Positions 51,611 to 59,506 of a stretch of 64,000 nt of DNA are shown piece by piece. The notes under the pieces are model-generated. The model was not told the DNA's origin. It ran no database searches and saw nothing but the letters and a program-made list of their open reading frames with translations. The position numbers and the translations under genes were made by a program. The stretch comes from Bryobacteraceae bacterium (GTDB lineage: Bacteria > Acidobacteriota > Terriglobia > Bryobacterales > Bryobacteraceae), in contig JAHCHE010000005.1 in assembly GCA_026129905.1 (NCBI GenBank), positions 124,001-188,000 on the forward strand, read 5' to 3'. Every line of letters starts with the position of its first letter. The first letter of the stretch is position 1.

Positions 51611-52390
51611 ATGAAGAACCTGAAGAAACGGCTGCGGGAGGGCGAGGCGCTGAACGGATGCTTCCTCAACCTCGGCTCGGCGCTCACCGCCGAAATGGCC
51701 GGAAAGTCCGGGCTGGATTTCGTCGTGATCGACATCGAACACGGCTCGGGAACGGAAACCGACATCCTGCATCAACTACAGGCGCTGGAACACACCGGGG
51801 CGGGAGCGGTGATCCGGGTGGAATCCCACGAACGCCAGCGATCGCACCGGGTGCTGGATCTTGGGGCCGAGGGCATCATGTTCCCTCGGGTGAACTCCGC
51901 GGACGAAGCCAGGAAGTGCGTCGCCGCGCTCCGGTATCCGCCCGACGGCGTGCGGGGCGTGGCGTCCATGAACCGGGCCTGCGAGTTCGGCGCCAGTTTC
52001 CGGAAGTACGTGGATTCATCGAAGGACACCCTTCTCGGCGTGCTGCAGATTGAGACGGCGGAAGCGGTGCGCAACGTGGAGGAGATCGCGGCGGTGGATG
52101 GGGCGGACGTTATGTTCATCGGACCGCTGGACCTGTCGATGAGCCTCGGGATTCTCGGGCAGTTCGATCACCCGGCCTTTAACGAGGCTTTGGAGGCGAC
52201 GGCGAACGCCGCGCGCAAGCACGGCAGGTCGACCGGGATCCTGATGCCGAAGCAGGACGACTTCGACCGCTACTACGGGCTTGGTTTCCGGTTTCTGGCC
52301 TGCGGTTCCGACGGCGCGATGGTGAACAACTCCGCCCGCAGCCTGGCCCAGGCGATGTCGGAAGCGCGGAAGCGGCTCTCTACGCCGTGA
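51611..52390 (+). CDS. HpcH/HpaI-family aldolase, RhmA-like
   Basis: The enzyme has 259 residues. Motifs: FVVIDIEHG near residue 37, VIRVESHERQRSHRVLDLGAEGIMFPRV near 68, LRYPPDGVRGVASMNRA near 110, metal Glu in LGVLQIETAEAV and Asp in VMFIGPLDLSMSLGILG. The RYPPxGxRG loop and overall order resemble 2-keto-3-deoxy-L-rhamnonate aldolase (RhmA), which yields pyruvate and lactaldehyde. A TACAAT box lies at 51582-51587 and a GAAAGG site about 8 nt before ATG 51611. Its 3' end overlaps the MFS gene tail-to-tail by 11 bases; that transporter may supply the substrate. Confidence 0.88.
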   Translation: MKNLKKRLREGEALNGCFLNLGSALTAEMAGKSGLDFVVIDIEHGSGTETDILHQLQALEHTGAGAVIRVESHERQRSHRVLDLGAEGIMFPRVNSADEARKCVAALRYPPDGVRGVASMNRACEFGASFRKYVDSSKDTLLGVLQIETAEAVRNVEEIAAVDGADVMFIGPLDLSMSLGILGQFDHPAFNEALEATANAARKHGRSTGILMPKQDDFDRYYGLGFRFLACGSDGAMVNNSARSLAQAMSEARKRLSTP

Positions 52391-53666
52391 CCGCCTTCGG
52401 CGCGTACTTCCGGCGCACCAGGAACAGGTAGCAGGCCGTGCCGATCACCAGCCAGATGCCGATGCTGCGGATCGGGGCGTCGAAGCTGCCGGTGGCGTCG
52501 ATCATCCACCCGGTGAGCGCCGTGGCGACGATGCCCGCCAGGTTCGCCGCCGTGTTCTGAATCCCGACCACCATCGCGATTGAGCCGCCGGGAATCAGCG
52601 ACTGGGTCAGGGCCCAGTAGTTCGCGGTGGCGAGACCGAGACCGGACAGGGAGAAGATGGTCAGGAAGATCTCGATGGAGGTGGAGTCGGTGAAAAGACT
52701 CAGGGTCTGGGCCGAGGCGCAAACGAATCCGCCGACCGTAAACGCCTTGCGCACGTTGATCGCGTCGTAGCCCCGCTTGATGAAGAGGTCCGCCACCCAC
52801 CCGGAGACCGCGGCGACGATGGCCATGCCGGCGAAGGAGGCCCCGCTGAACCAGCCGGTCTGGGTGATGGACATGTTATGTTCGCGTTCAAAATAAGTTG
52901 GGATCCAATTCATGTAGTAATACACGAAGTACATGTAGCAGAACGTACCCACGATCACGCCCCACATCACCGGGCTTCGCATAATCTGTCCGGCCGAGAT
53001 GCGCTGCTGGTCGGCGGAAGCTTTGCCGGCGCCCTGGGCCGGACGCGGCAAGGCGGCGATGTCGTCCTTCTTGACCCACGCCATCCACGGGATGAGCCAA
53101 ACCAGACTCAAGCCGCCGATCAGCAGAAACATGATTCGCCAGCCGAACGCGGCAACCAGGTAGGCCGCCAATGGCAGGCCCAGCGCCGGACCGATTTTGG
53201 TGCCGGCCATGTACAGGCCCACCGCCAACCCCCGGTTTTCCTCGTCGAAATGCAGCCGGATGTACCTCATGCTGGCGGGCGTTACCACGCTTTCCCCGAT
53301 GCCGAGAAGAATCCGCAGGAGAATCAGCATCGCCAGCGTGTTGGTGAGGGCCATTGCCGCCGAGGAGAGGCTCCAGAGCAGAAAGCCAATGATGTAAGGG
53401 AGGCGGACGCCGTAGCGGTCCACCAGCACGCCGGATGGAATCTGGAGCAACGTGTAGGACCAGAAGAATGCCGAAAGAGCCCAGCCTAGCTGCGTCTCCG
53501 TCCAGCCGAACTCCTTGCCCATGACCAGCTTGGCAACGCCCAGGTTGACCCGGTCGAAATAGGCAATGATCATGCCCAGACTCAACAGCCCGACGACGGG
53601 CCAGCGAAGCCGGTTCGCCGCCGCCCGAAGCCGCGCTGACGTCGCGGAAGAGGGGAGGGTACTCAT
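52380..53666 (-). CDS. MFS transporter, anion:cation symporter (sugar-acid) type
   Basis: The 428-residue permease has twelve predicted helices. Signatures include IIAYFDRVNLGVAK in helix 1, LLQIPSGVLVDRYGVRLPY (A-motif), ILLGIGESVVTPASMRYIR and MNWIPTYFEREHNMS, typical of the ACS branch that carries glucarate, galactonate, hexuronate or rhamnonate (as RhmT) with protons. Convergent overlap with the RhmA-like aldolase makes a shared pathway likely. The substrate is inferred, not seen. ATG 53666 is the sensible start. Confidence 0.9.
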   Translation of the reverse strand: MSTLPSSATSARLRAAANRLRWPVVGLLSLGMIIAYFDRVNLGVAKLVMGKEFGWTETQLGWALSAFFWSYTLLQIPSGVLVDRYGVRLPYIIGFLLWSLSSAAMALTNTLAMLILLRILLGIGESVVTPASMRYIRLHFDEENRGLAVGLYMAGTKIGPALGLPLAAYLVAAFGWRIMFLLIGGLSLVWLIPWMAWVKKDDIAALPRPAQGAGKASADQQRISAGQIMRSPVMWGVIVGTFCYMYFVYYYMNWIPTYFEREHNMSITQTGWFSGASFAGMAIVAAVSGWVADLFIKRGYDAINVRKAFTVGGFVCASAQTLSLFTDSTSIEIFLTIFSLSGLGLATANYWALTQSLIPGGSIAMVVGIQNTAANLAGIVATALTGWMIDATGSFDAPIRSIGIWLVIGTACYLFLVRRKYAPKAVTA

Positions 53667-53760
53667 CTATGAGTGACGATGGCACACCCCGGCAGTGGAG
53701 TCAAGGCGAGCCTGAAAACAGTACAATCCTGTTCAGAATTTGCCCCAGAGAACGGCGAAC

Positions 53761-54195
53761 TCAGCCGCCGGCTTGCCGCAACACCCGGGCTGCCCGCCGG
53801 GTAGCTCGAACGCCGATCAGATCGGCAACCTTGGTCAAAAGGTCGGGAAGATCCTGCGATGCGATCAAGATCATGCCGTCAACGTCCGGCGCGCCTGTCT
53901 TGTAAGTTGTTGTGAGGAGTGCAGTAGCAGGCTTGTAAGGGGTGATCTGGGCATGCGCCAGGACACGCCGCCCGGCTTCGGGCGATTCCAGGGAAAGATC
54001 GCTTAGAACGAGTTCGTACTCGCTCTCTTCCATCTTCCCAAACGCTTCGGCGGCCGAAGCCGCGGATTCGACCTCGTAGCCTCCCGCTTGCAGTACCGTC
54101 TGCAAAGCCAAGCGGGAAGCCGGATCGTCATCTACTAATAGAACTCTCGCCAGCGTGACGGCTGCGCGTCGAGGCTCAGTTACGCAACTTGCCAT
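53761..54195 (-). CDS. Stand-alone receiver-domain protein, degenerate
   Basis: The 144-residue protein is a CheY-like receiver: ARVLLVDDDPASRLALQTVL near residue 17, phosphoacceptor-like Asp66 in LVLSDLSLESPEAG, and a Thr-rich ALLTTTYKTG at the next strand. The conserved Lys-Pro that should follow is replaced in MILIASQDLP, so phosphorylation switching may be altered or lost. There is no output domain. The C-terminus is Arg-rich. ATG 54195 is preceded only by AGAAG. A small hairpin at about 53719-53735 on the minus strand follows its stop and may terminate it. No partner kinase is adjacent. Confidence 0.75.
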   Translation of the reverse strand: MASCVTEPRRAAVTLARVLLVDDDPASRLALQTVLQAGGYEVESAASAAEAFGKMEESEYELVLSDLSLESPEAGRRVLAHAQITPYKPATALLTTTYKTGAPDVDGMILIASQDLPDLLTKVADLIGVRATRRAARVLRQAGG

Positions 54196-54344
54196 CTTCT
54201 AATAACCGTTGATCCCCCGGTTATTTCCCACCGACCTCACCCAAGGATAGTGTAACCGAAAGACGCAAAAATGGATATCGGAAAATGAGACCGGCGTACT
54301 AGCACCGTGCTCACGGGCTGCCGCGGCGTACCAGCCCGAAGGTG

Positions 54345-54971
54345 TCAGGGGCGCCGCTTCAGGGCAATCAACACGCCGTCTCGCAGCGGGATCAGCGTGG
54401 AGAAAAAGTCTTTGTGCATCATTAGTTTCCGGTTGAATTCAACGATTGTACTCGAAGTGGAATCGGAGGGGTGCAGTACGCGCTCGTGCCACAAAGCGTT
54501 ATCGGTGGCGAAGATGCCGCCCGGGCGGAGTCGGCTTGGGACAGCGCCTAAGACATCGATGTAGCCTTCCTTGTCAACATCGTTGAAAACAAAGTCGAAA
54601 ACGCCTGTGGTCGACGCTAGGGCCTGAAGCGCGTCGCCGACGTGAATCTGGATCCGGTCCGCGACGCCGGCCCGCTCGAAGTACGCTTTGGCCCGGCGGG
54701 CGTTCTCGGCGCTGCCATCGGAGTAATGGACCTCGCCCCCCTCGCCGGCGGCGCGAGCGAGCCAGATAGTTGAGTACCCGATGGCCGACCCGAGTTCGAA
54801 AATCCTTTTGGAATCGGTGGCCATCACCATTTGGGCGAGCAGACGTCCGACTTGCGGGCCGATGATGGGAATGCCGCGCTCGGCGGCGTAGGCTTCCATT
54901 TCGACCAGTACCGGGTCTCGAGCCGGCAGCAGGCCGTCAATGTACGCCTCGATCTCAGGATTCACTATCAC
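54345..54971 (-). CDS. O-methyltransferase (class I SAM, Methyltransf_3 type)
   Basis: The 208-residue enzyme follows the COMT-like plan: IEAYIDGLLPARDPVLVEME, IIGPQVGRLLAQMVMATDSKRIFELGSAIGYSTIWLAR (SAM motif I), GEVHYSDGSAENARRAKAYF, FDFVFNDVDKEGYID (metal-binding Asp) and FATDNALWHERVL. These use Mg to methylate catechol-like or CoA-linked hydroxyls. GTG 54971 was chosen with AAAGG 7 nt before it; TTG 54986 and GTG 54965 are alternatives. It overlaps the end of purB by 17 bases and is probably co-transcribed. Confidence 0.88.
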   Translation of the reverse strand: MIVNPEIEAYIDGLLPARDPVLVEMEAYAAERGIPIIGPQVGRLLAQMVMATDSKRIFELGSAIGYSTIWLARAAGEGGEVHYSDGSAENARRAKAYFERAGVADRIQIHVGDALQALASTTGVFDFVFNDVDKEGYIDVLGAVPSRLRPGGIFATDNALWHERVLHPSDSTSSTIVEFNRKLMMHKDFFSTLIPLRDGVLIALKRRP

Positions 54972-56274
54972 GAAAGACCCTTTCAAAGATGCTGTCGACG
55001 TGGCGGAGCTGCCGGTCCAGAGAAAAGCTGCCGGCGATCTGTTCGGCGGAGAGGCAGGCGCGGATTTCCGGGTCCGCCTCGATCGCCTGGCGGAAGTGGC
55101 CGTCCTCGAGCCACGCCTTCATGGCGTGCTGCTGAACGAGCTTGTACGCCTTCTCGCGGAGCATGCCGGCGGCCGCGAGATCGAGCAGCGCCTGGCCGGA
55201 GAAGATGAGGCCTCCGGTGGAATCGAGGTTCCGCCGCATGCGCTCCGGATAGACGCGCATGCCCTTGACCAGCCAGACGGTCTTGCCGAGCAGGTAATCG
55301 GTGAGAATCGTCGAGTCCGGAAGGATCACGCGCTCAACCGAGGAGTGGGAGATATCGCGCTCGTGCCAGAGCGCGACGTCCTCGAAGGCCGCCTGGACGT
55401 TCGACCGGACCACGCGCGCCAGGCCGCAGATCTGCTCGCAGACGATCGGATTTCGCTTGTGGGGCATCGCCGAGCTGCCTTTCTGGCCTTCGGCGAAGGG
55501 CTCCTCCGCCTCGCGAACTTCGGTCCGTTGCAGGTGGCGGATTTCGAGCGCGATTTTCTCCAGCGCCGCGCAGATCAGGGCCAGCGCCGAGCAGTAGTTG
55601 GCATGGCGGTCGCGCGAGATGACCTGGTTGGTGATCGGCGCGGCATCGAGGCCGAGCTTGCGGCAGATCCGCTCTTCCGCTTCGGGCCCCAGGTGACCGA
55701 AGTTGCCCACGGCGCCGGAGATCTTGCCGACGCGCATCTCCTCCGCGGCGGCGCGGAAGCGCTTCCGGTTGCGCCGCATCTCGTCGTACCAGAGGGCGAG
55801 CTTGAGGCCGAACGTGATCGGCTCGGCGTGGACGCCGTGCGTGCGGCCGACCTGGACGGCGTGGCGGAATTCCTCGGCCCGCGCTTTCAGGGCGTCGCAC
55901 AAGGCGGCGATCCCCGTCAGGATGATATCCGAGGCCTGCTTGATCTGGAGCGCCTGCGCCGTGTCGACCACGTCGTTGGAGGTCAGGCCGAAATGCAGCC
56001 AGCGCGAATCGCCGGCCGCTCCGGCCGCCGCCATGGTTTCGGCCACGGCGGTAGTGAAAGCGATCACGTCGTGCTTCACTTCGCGCTCGATCTGAAGGAT
56101 ACGGTCCACGGAGAAACCGGCGTGCCGCCGCAGCGCCCGCGCCGCTTCAACCGGCACATCGCCGAGTTCGGCCAGCGCCTCGGCGGCGGCGAGTTCCACC
56201 TCCAGCCACTGGCGGAATTTGTTCTCGAGGCTCCAGATCCGGCCCATTTCGGCTCGGGTATAGCGTTCGATCAT
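54955..56274 (-). CDS. purB: Adenylosuccinate lyase PurB
   Basis: The enzyme removes fumarate from SAICAR and adenylosuccinate in purine synthesis. The protein of 439 residues starts MIERYTRAEMGRIWSLENKF, includes HFGLTSNDVVDTAQALQI, VGRTHGVHAEPITFG with a catalytic His, and the signature SSAMPHKRNPIVCEQI with the catalytic Ser loop. AGGAG lies 5 nt before ATG 56274. The C-terminus ends near FERVFRDSES and overlaps the O-methyltransferase gene. The upstream YycJ-like hydrolase ends 22 bases before its start, so three genes are likely to form one operon. Confidence 0.96.
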   Translation of the reverse strand: MIERYTRAEMGRIWSLENKFRQWLEVELAAAEALAELGDVPVEAARALRRHAGFSVDRILQIEREVKHDVIAFTTAVAETMAAAGAAGDSRWLHFGLTSNDVVDTAQALQIKQASDIILTGIAALCDALKARAEEFRHAVQVGRTHGVHAEPITFGLKLALWYDEMRRNRKRFRAAAEEMRVGKISGAVGNFGHLGPEAEERICRKLGLDAAPITNQVISRDRHANYCSALALICAALEKIALEIRHLQRTEVREAEEPFAEGQKGSSAMPHKRNPIVCEQICGLARVVRSNVQAAFEDVALWHERDISHSSVERVILPDSTILTDYLLGKTVWLVKGMRVYPERMRRNLDSTGGLIFSGQALLDLAAAGMLREKAYKLVQQHAMKAWLEDGHFRQAIEADPEIRACLSAEQIAGSFSLDRQLRHVDSIFERVFRDSES

Positions 56275-56296
56275 GCGCGCTCCTATGGAATGCGAA

Positions 56297-57100
56297 TCAG
56301 AACTGGAAGACTTCCGTCTGGCGGCCGGGCTCGACAACGACCAGACGGCTGTCCAATGCCCGGTCGGCGAGCGCCTGCATGGCCGTTACGCGGGCGATCT
56401 CGGGATGGTTGTTATGCTCGCTCAGGTGCCCCAGCACCAGGACGCGGGTGGACCCGTCGAGCCCGTCGCGGACGAAATGCGAAGCGACATCGTTGGAGAG
56501 GTGGCCGCGACGCCCCATCACCCGCTGCTTCACCGACCAGGGGTACGGCCCGACCTTGAGCATTTCGAGGTCATGGTTGGATTCGAGGATGAGCAGTTGC
56601 GTGCCGCGAAGGTGGAACTTGACCGATTCCGGAACGTAGCCAAGGTCGGTGACCAGCCCGACTTTCACCCCATCCGCCTGGAAGCAGAATCCGACGGGGT
56701 CGCTGGCGTCGTGGGGAATGGTGAAGCTTTGCGCCTGGATGTCGCCGATGGTGAAGCCGGTTCCGGCCTGGAACTCGACGATTTTGGGTTGGAAGTCGGC
56801 CCAGGGGATCGTCGGCGCGGTGAGACTCGTCATGTAGATGGGGATGCCGTGCGCCTTGGCGATCACGGCCAGGCCGGAGACGTGGTCGGTGTGCTCGTGC
56901 GTGACGACGATGGCGTCGAGCGCGGCCGGCCTTTCGCCGATGGCGGCCAGCCGCTCGAAGGTCGCCTTACGGCTCAGTCCCGCGTCCACCAGGATGCGCG
57001 TCCTTTGGGTCCCGATAAACGCGCAATTCCCGGAACTGCTGCTGGCCAGAATGCAAACCTTGACGATGAGACCTCCGCGGTAAGTACCCTTGTAGCACAT
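56297..57100 (-). CDS. YycJ/WalJ-like metallo-beta-lactamase-fold hydrolase
   Basis: The 267-residue protein has VCILASSSSGNCAFIGTQRTRILVDAGLSRK at the start and the intact dimetal motif VVTHEHTDHVSG, then DLGYVPESVKFHLRG, LILESNHDLEML and MGRRGHLSNDVASHF, which matches the YycJ/WalJ-like family of putative nucleases or hydrolases. ATG 57100 is used, although family homology begins 13 codons later, right after a GGAGGT site that is followed by no standard start codon. It precedes purB. Confidence 0.87.
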   Translation of the reverse strand: MCYKGTYRGGLIVKVCILASSSSGNCAFIGTQRTRILVDAGLSRKATFERLAAIGERPAALDAIVVTHEHTDHVSGLAVIAKAHGIPIYMTSLTAPTIPWADFQPKIVEFQAGTGFTIGDIQAQSFTIPHDASDPVGFCFQADGVKVGLVTDLGYVPESVKFHLRGTQLLILESNHDLEMLKVGPYPWSVKQRVMGRRGHLSNDVASHFVRDGLDGSTRVLVLGHLSEHNNHPEIARVTAMQALADRALDSRLVVVEPGRQTEVFQF

Positions 57101-57175
57101 CCGCCGGTCCCTCGGCCGCCAGTTGCCGGGCGCGGGCCGGAATGCGACGATCAACCAGTAGGGGCTGATGTTCTC

Positions 57176-58987
57176 TTGAGGTTCTGCCGGGCGGGGATAC
57201 TCGTGTTGCTGCCGTGCGCCCTCGCCGCTTCCGATGCGGCGGCGGAGGAAGAGGCGCCCGAGCAGCCGCTTTTCAGGCAACAGATTGTCGTCACCGGGAC
57301 GTACGAGCCTGTGCCGCTCGAGGAGGCGGACCGTCCGGTGACGGTGATCGACGCCGAGGCGCTGCGGCCGTTGACCAACACGTGGGCGGACCTGCTCCGG
57401 CTGGACGCCTCCGTCGATTTGCGCCAGAGGTCGCCGAACGGCCTGCAAGGGGATCTTTCAATTCGGGGCGCGACATTCGGACAGACGCTGGTCCTGCTGG
57501 ATGGGCTTCGCCTGAACGACGTGCAATCGGGGCACCACAACCTCGACGTGCCCGCGCCGCTTGAAGCGCTGAAGGAAGTGCAGACGCTGAAAGGTTCGGG
57601 CTCGACGCTGTACGGCTCCGACGCGGTGGGCGGCGTGGTCAACTTCATCACCCGCGCCCCCGAGCATTCCGAGATGCGCGTCCGGGCAGCGGCGGGCAAC
57701 CTCGGCGTCAACCAGCAGCAGGCGGTGGTGACGCTCGCGGGGGCCAACGCGTCGCAGCAGTTCACCGGGTCGCGGGATTTTTCGTCCGGCTTCATGCCGA
57801 ATCGCGAATACCGCAACCTGTCGCTTGGGTCGGCAACGCGCGTACGGTCGGCGCTCGGCTGGACGAACGCGCGGCTGTTCCATCGGGATTCCCCGTTCGG
57901 GGCGGAGAACTTCTACGGGCTGTCCAGTTCCTGGGAAAGAACGCGGACGTGGTGGGCATCGGCGCGCCAGGAACTCGGCTCGAAGACGGAGGCGTCGTTC
58001 GCTTTCCGCAGGCACACGGATCTGTTCGTGTTCGACCGCCGCCGGCCGGGGCTGTTCACCAACCGGCATGCCGTGGAGAGCTACCAGTTCGCGCTGCGGC
58101 GGCGCGACGTCATCCGGTCCAACGCCAAGCTGCACTACGGCGCGGAGGCCTACGGAGATTCGATCGCGAGCAGCAATCTGGGCAACCACGACCGGATGCG
58201 CGGCGCGGCGTATGTCGCTTTCGATGTGCGAACGGCCGGCCGCTTTTCCTTTTCCGCCGGCGTGCGCGACGAGGTGTTCGGGCCGTTCCGCCATGAGGCT
58301 TCGCCGACCGTGACCGCGGCGGCATGGTTGACCGAGACGGTCCGCGTCCGCGGGGTTGCGAGCCGCGCCTTCCGCCTGCCGACGTATACGGAGCTCTATT
58401 ACTGGAGTCCGGACAATCGGGGCTCGCCGGATCTCCGGCCGGAGCGCGCGTGGAGCTACGAGGGCGGGGTGGAATGGACCACCGGGCGGGCTCGCGCCGA
58501 GCTGACGGTATTTCAGCGGCGGGAAACCGACGGCATCGATTTCGTGCGCGCTTCGGCGGCGGACGTCTGGCGCGCCACCAACTTCCAGCGCCTGCAATTC
58601 ACCGGGGTGGAGGCTTCCGTCCGGCTGCGCGTCGCCGGCGCGCACACAGCGGAGCTTCACTACACAGGGCTGCGAGGGGCGCAGGACGCGCTCGGTGGCT
58701 ACATGTCGAAGTACGTCTTCAACTACCCCGTCCACAGCGGAATCGTGGCCTGGCAGGGTGCGCGCGGGGCGCTCACCGGGCGGACGCGCTTCGGCGCGGC
58801 GCAGCGCTTTGGGCGCGATCCGTACGCGGTGTGGGACGTCTATGCCGCGTGGAACCGCGGACGGGTTCGCCCGCTGTTTCAGATGACCAACCTGCTGGCC
58901 ACCCGCTACGAGGAGATCCCGCTGGTAGCGATGCCGGGCCGCGCCATTGTCGGCGGGATCGAAGTGGTGGCGTTTGGTCTGCGATAA
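57176..58987 (+). CDS. TonB-dependent receptor, BtuB/vitamin B12-like
   Basis: The 603-residue outer-membrane receptor has a signal peptide (MRFCRAGILVLLPCALAASDA) if TTG 57176 is used. The plug has FRQQIVVTGTYEPVPLEEA, LLRLDASVDLRQRSPNGLQGDLSIRGATFGQTLVLLDGLRLNDVQ and LYGSDAVGGVVNFITR. The barrel follows, including VRGVASRAFRLPTYTELYYWSPDN and LRPERAWSYEGGVEW. The form resembles cobalamin or siderophore receptors of the BtuB type. No ATG fits the signal sequence; TTG is the best choice, with AGGGG upstream. No cobalamin riboswitch was seen in the 75-base gap before it. Confidence 0.88.
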   Translation: MRFCRAGILVLLPCALAASDAAAEEEAPEQPLFRQQIVVTGTYEPVPLEEADRPVTVIDAEALRPLTNTWADLLRLDASVDLRQRSPNGLQGDLSIRGATFGQTLVLLDGLRLNDVQSGHHNLDVPAPLEALKEVQTLKGSGSTLYGSDAVGGVVNFITRAPEHSEMRVRAAAGNLGVNQQQAVVTLAGANASQQFTGSRDFSSGFMPNREYRNLSLGSATRVRSALGWTNARLFHRDSPFGAENFYGLSSSWERTRTWWASARQELGSKTEASFAFRRHTDLFVFDRRRPGLFTNRHAVESYQFALRRRDVIRSNAKLHYGAEAYGDSIASSNLGNHDRMRGAAYVAFDVRTAGRFSFSAGVRDEVFGPFRHEASPTVTAAAWLTETVRVRGVASRAFRLPTYTELYYWSPDNRGSPDLRPERAWSYEGGVEWTTGRARAELTVFQRRETDGIDFVRASAADVWRATNFQRLQFTGVEASVRLRVAGAHTAELHYTGLRGAQDALGGYMSKYVFNYPVHSGIVAWQGARGALTGRTRFGAAQRFGRDPYAVWDVYAAWNRGRVRPLFQMTNLLATRYEEIPLVAMPGRAIVGGIEVVAFGLR

Positions 58988-59056
58988 GCGGGCCGGCGGC
59001 GCGCTGGAGCGCTGGGTTTCAGTCCGCGGCGGTCCCCATCGAGCGCTTGTCAGAAA

Positions 59057-59215
59057 ACAACCGTTCCAAACGGCGGTTGTGCGGCAGGTTGACCGAAGGC
59101 AACCTGCGGACCGATTGGCGATCGGCCAGGCGGCGGTTGGCAACCGCCGCCTGGAGTTTCCACATTTGCTGGTGGGGCAAGCGTCCACGCTTGCGAGCCG
59201 GCTTTCATGCCGGCT
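59057..59215. repeat. Array of six hairpins including dispersed repeat copy B
   Basis: In order: ACAACCG/CGGTTGT (59057-59080), GCAGGTTG/CAACCTGC, CCGAT/ATCGG, CCAGGCGGCGGTTG with its perfect 14-bp partner (59126-59154), GCAAGCGT/ACGCTTGC (59177-59194) and AGCCGGC/GCCGGCT (59196-59215). Bases 59075-59135 repeat 23758-23816 almost exactly. The region between the receptor stop at 58987 and the VapC remnant holds only this array; 58988-59056 shows nothing else. Confidence 0.75.
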
Positions 59216-59307
59216 TGGTCCTGGAGGGCCCTGTCCAGCGGCGCCACGACCTGGGCGCCGTTTCCCGCCAGGAACGCAACCCACGTGCTCGTGTCCGCGG
59301 CAATCAC
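59216..59307 (-). pseudogene. VapC-type PIN-domain toxin, N-terminal remnant
   Basis: GTG 59307 opens MIAADTSTWVAFLAGNGAQ and VVAPLDRALQDQ, the start of a PIN-domain nuclease with its first catalytic Asp. After about 30 residues homology stops at the hairpin array, and the rest of the roughly 130-residue toxin is absent. GTG overlaps the antitoxin stop as GTGA, the usual vapBC layout. The frame runs on to 59050 through repeat sequence only. Confidence 0.65.
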
Positions 59308-59501
59308 CGGTCCGCCTTCAAGTCAGCGAGCGCGCGCGGGAATCGGACCTTGCCTCGAAGCTGCCGGAGCCGCGAGTACGCATGCGACGCGGCAACCAAT
59401 TCAAGGCCGGTCCGAACGCTCTGCGTGATGCCGGTTCCGCTCGCCTTCCGCGCATTCGCAAGAAGCTCCGCCGGCACTGCGACCGTAATCTTTCGGGCTA
59501 C
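59304..59501 (-). pseudogene. VapB-type antitoxin with lost start codon
   Basis: The minus strand encodes ARKITVAVPAELLANARKAS, GITQSVRTGLELVAASHAYS and RGKVRFPRALADLKADR, a short antitoxin of the type found before PIN toxins. The position where homologues start (M-A-R-K) is GTA at 59499-59501, not a start codon. The only other candidate is CTG 59508-59510, overlapping the preceding stop. With the toxin truncated, the pair looks dead. It follows the caspase-TPR gene by 5 bases. Confidence 0.6.
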
Positions 59502-59506
59502 GCCCT

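Noticed and set aside
54940-56559. 539-codon plus-strand frame opposite purB
   Set aside because: purB is unmistakable on the minus strand; this frame crosses its ends without regard to gene borders.
57101-57175. Possible cobalamin riboswitch before the BtuB-like receptor
   Set aside because: The 75-base gap is too short for the B12 aptamer, and no B12-box-like sequence was seen.
59057-59215. CRISPR array
   Set aside because: The stems differ from one another and there are no regular spacers or repeated units, so it is a hairpin cluster, not CRISPR.
57458-59284. 608-codon minus-strand frame opposite the BtuB-like receptor
   Set aside because: Arg/Pro-rich shadow; only its distal part, on the same strand, corresponds to the VapC remnant, which uses a different frame.
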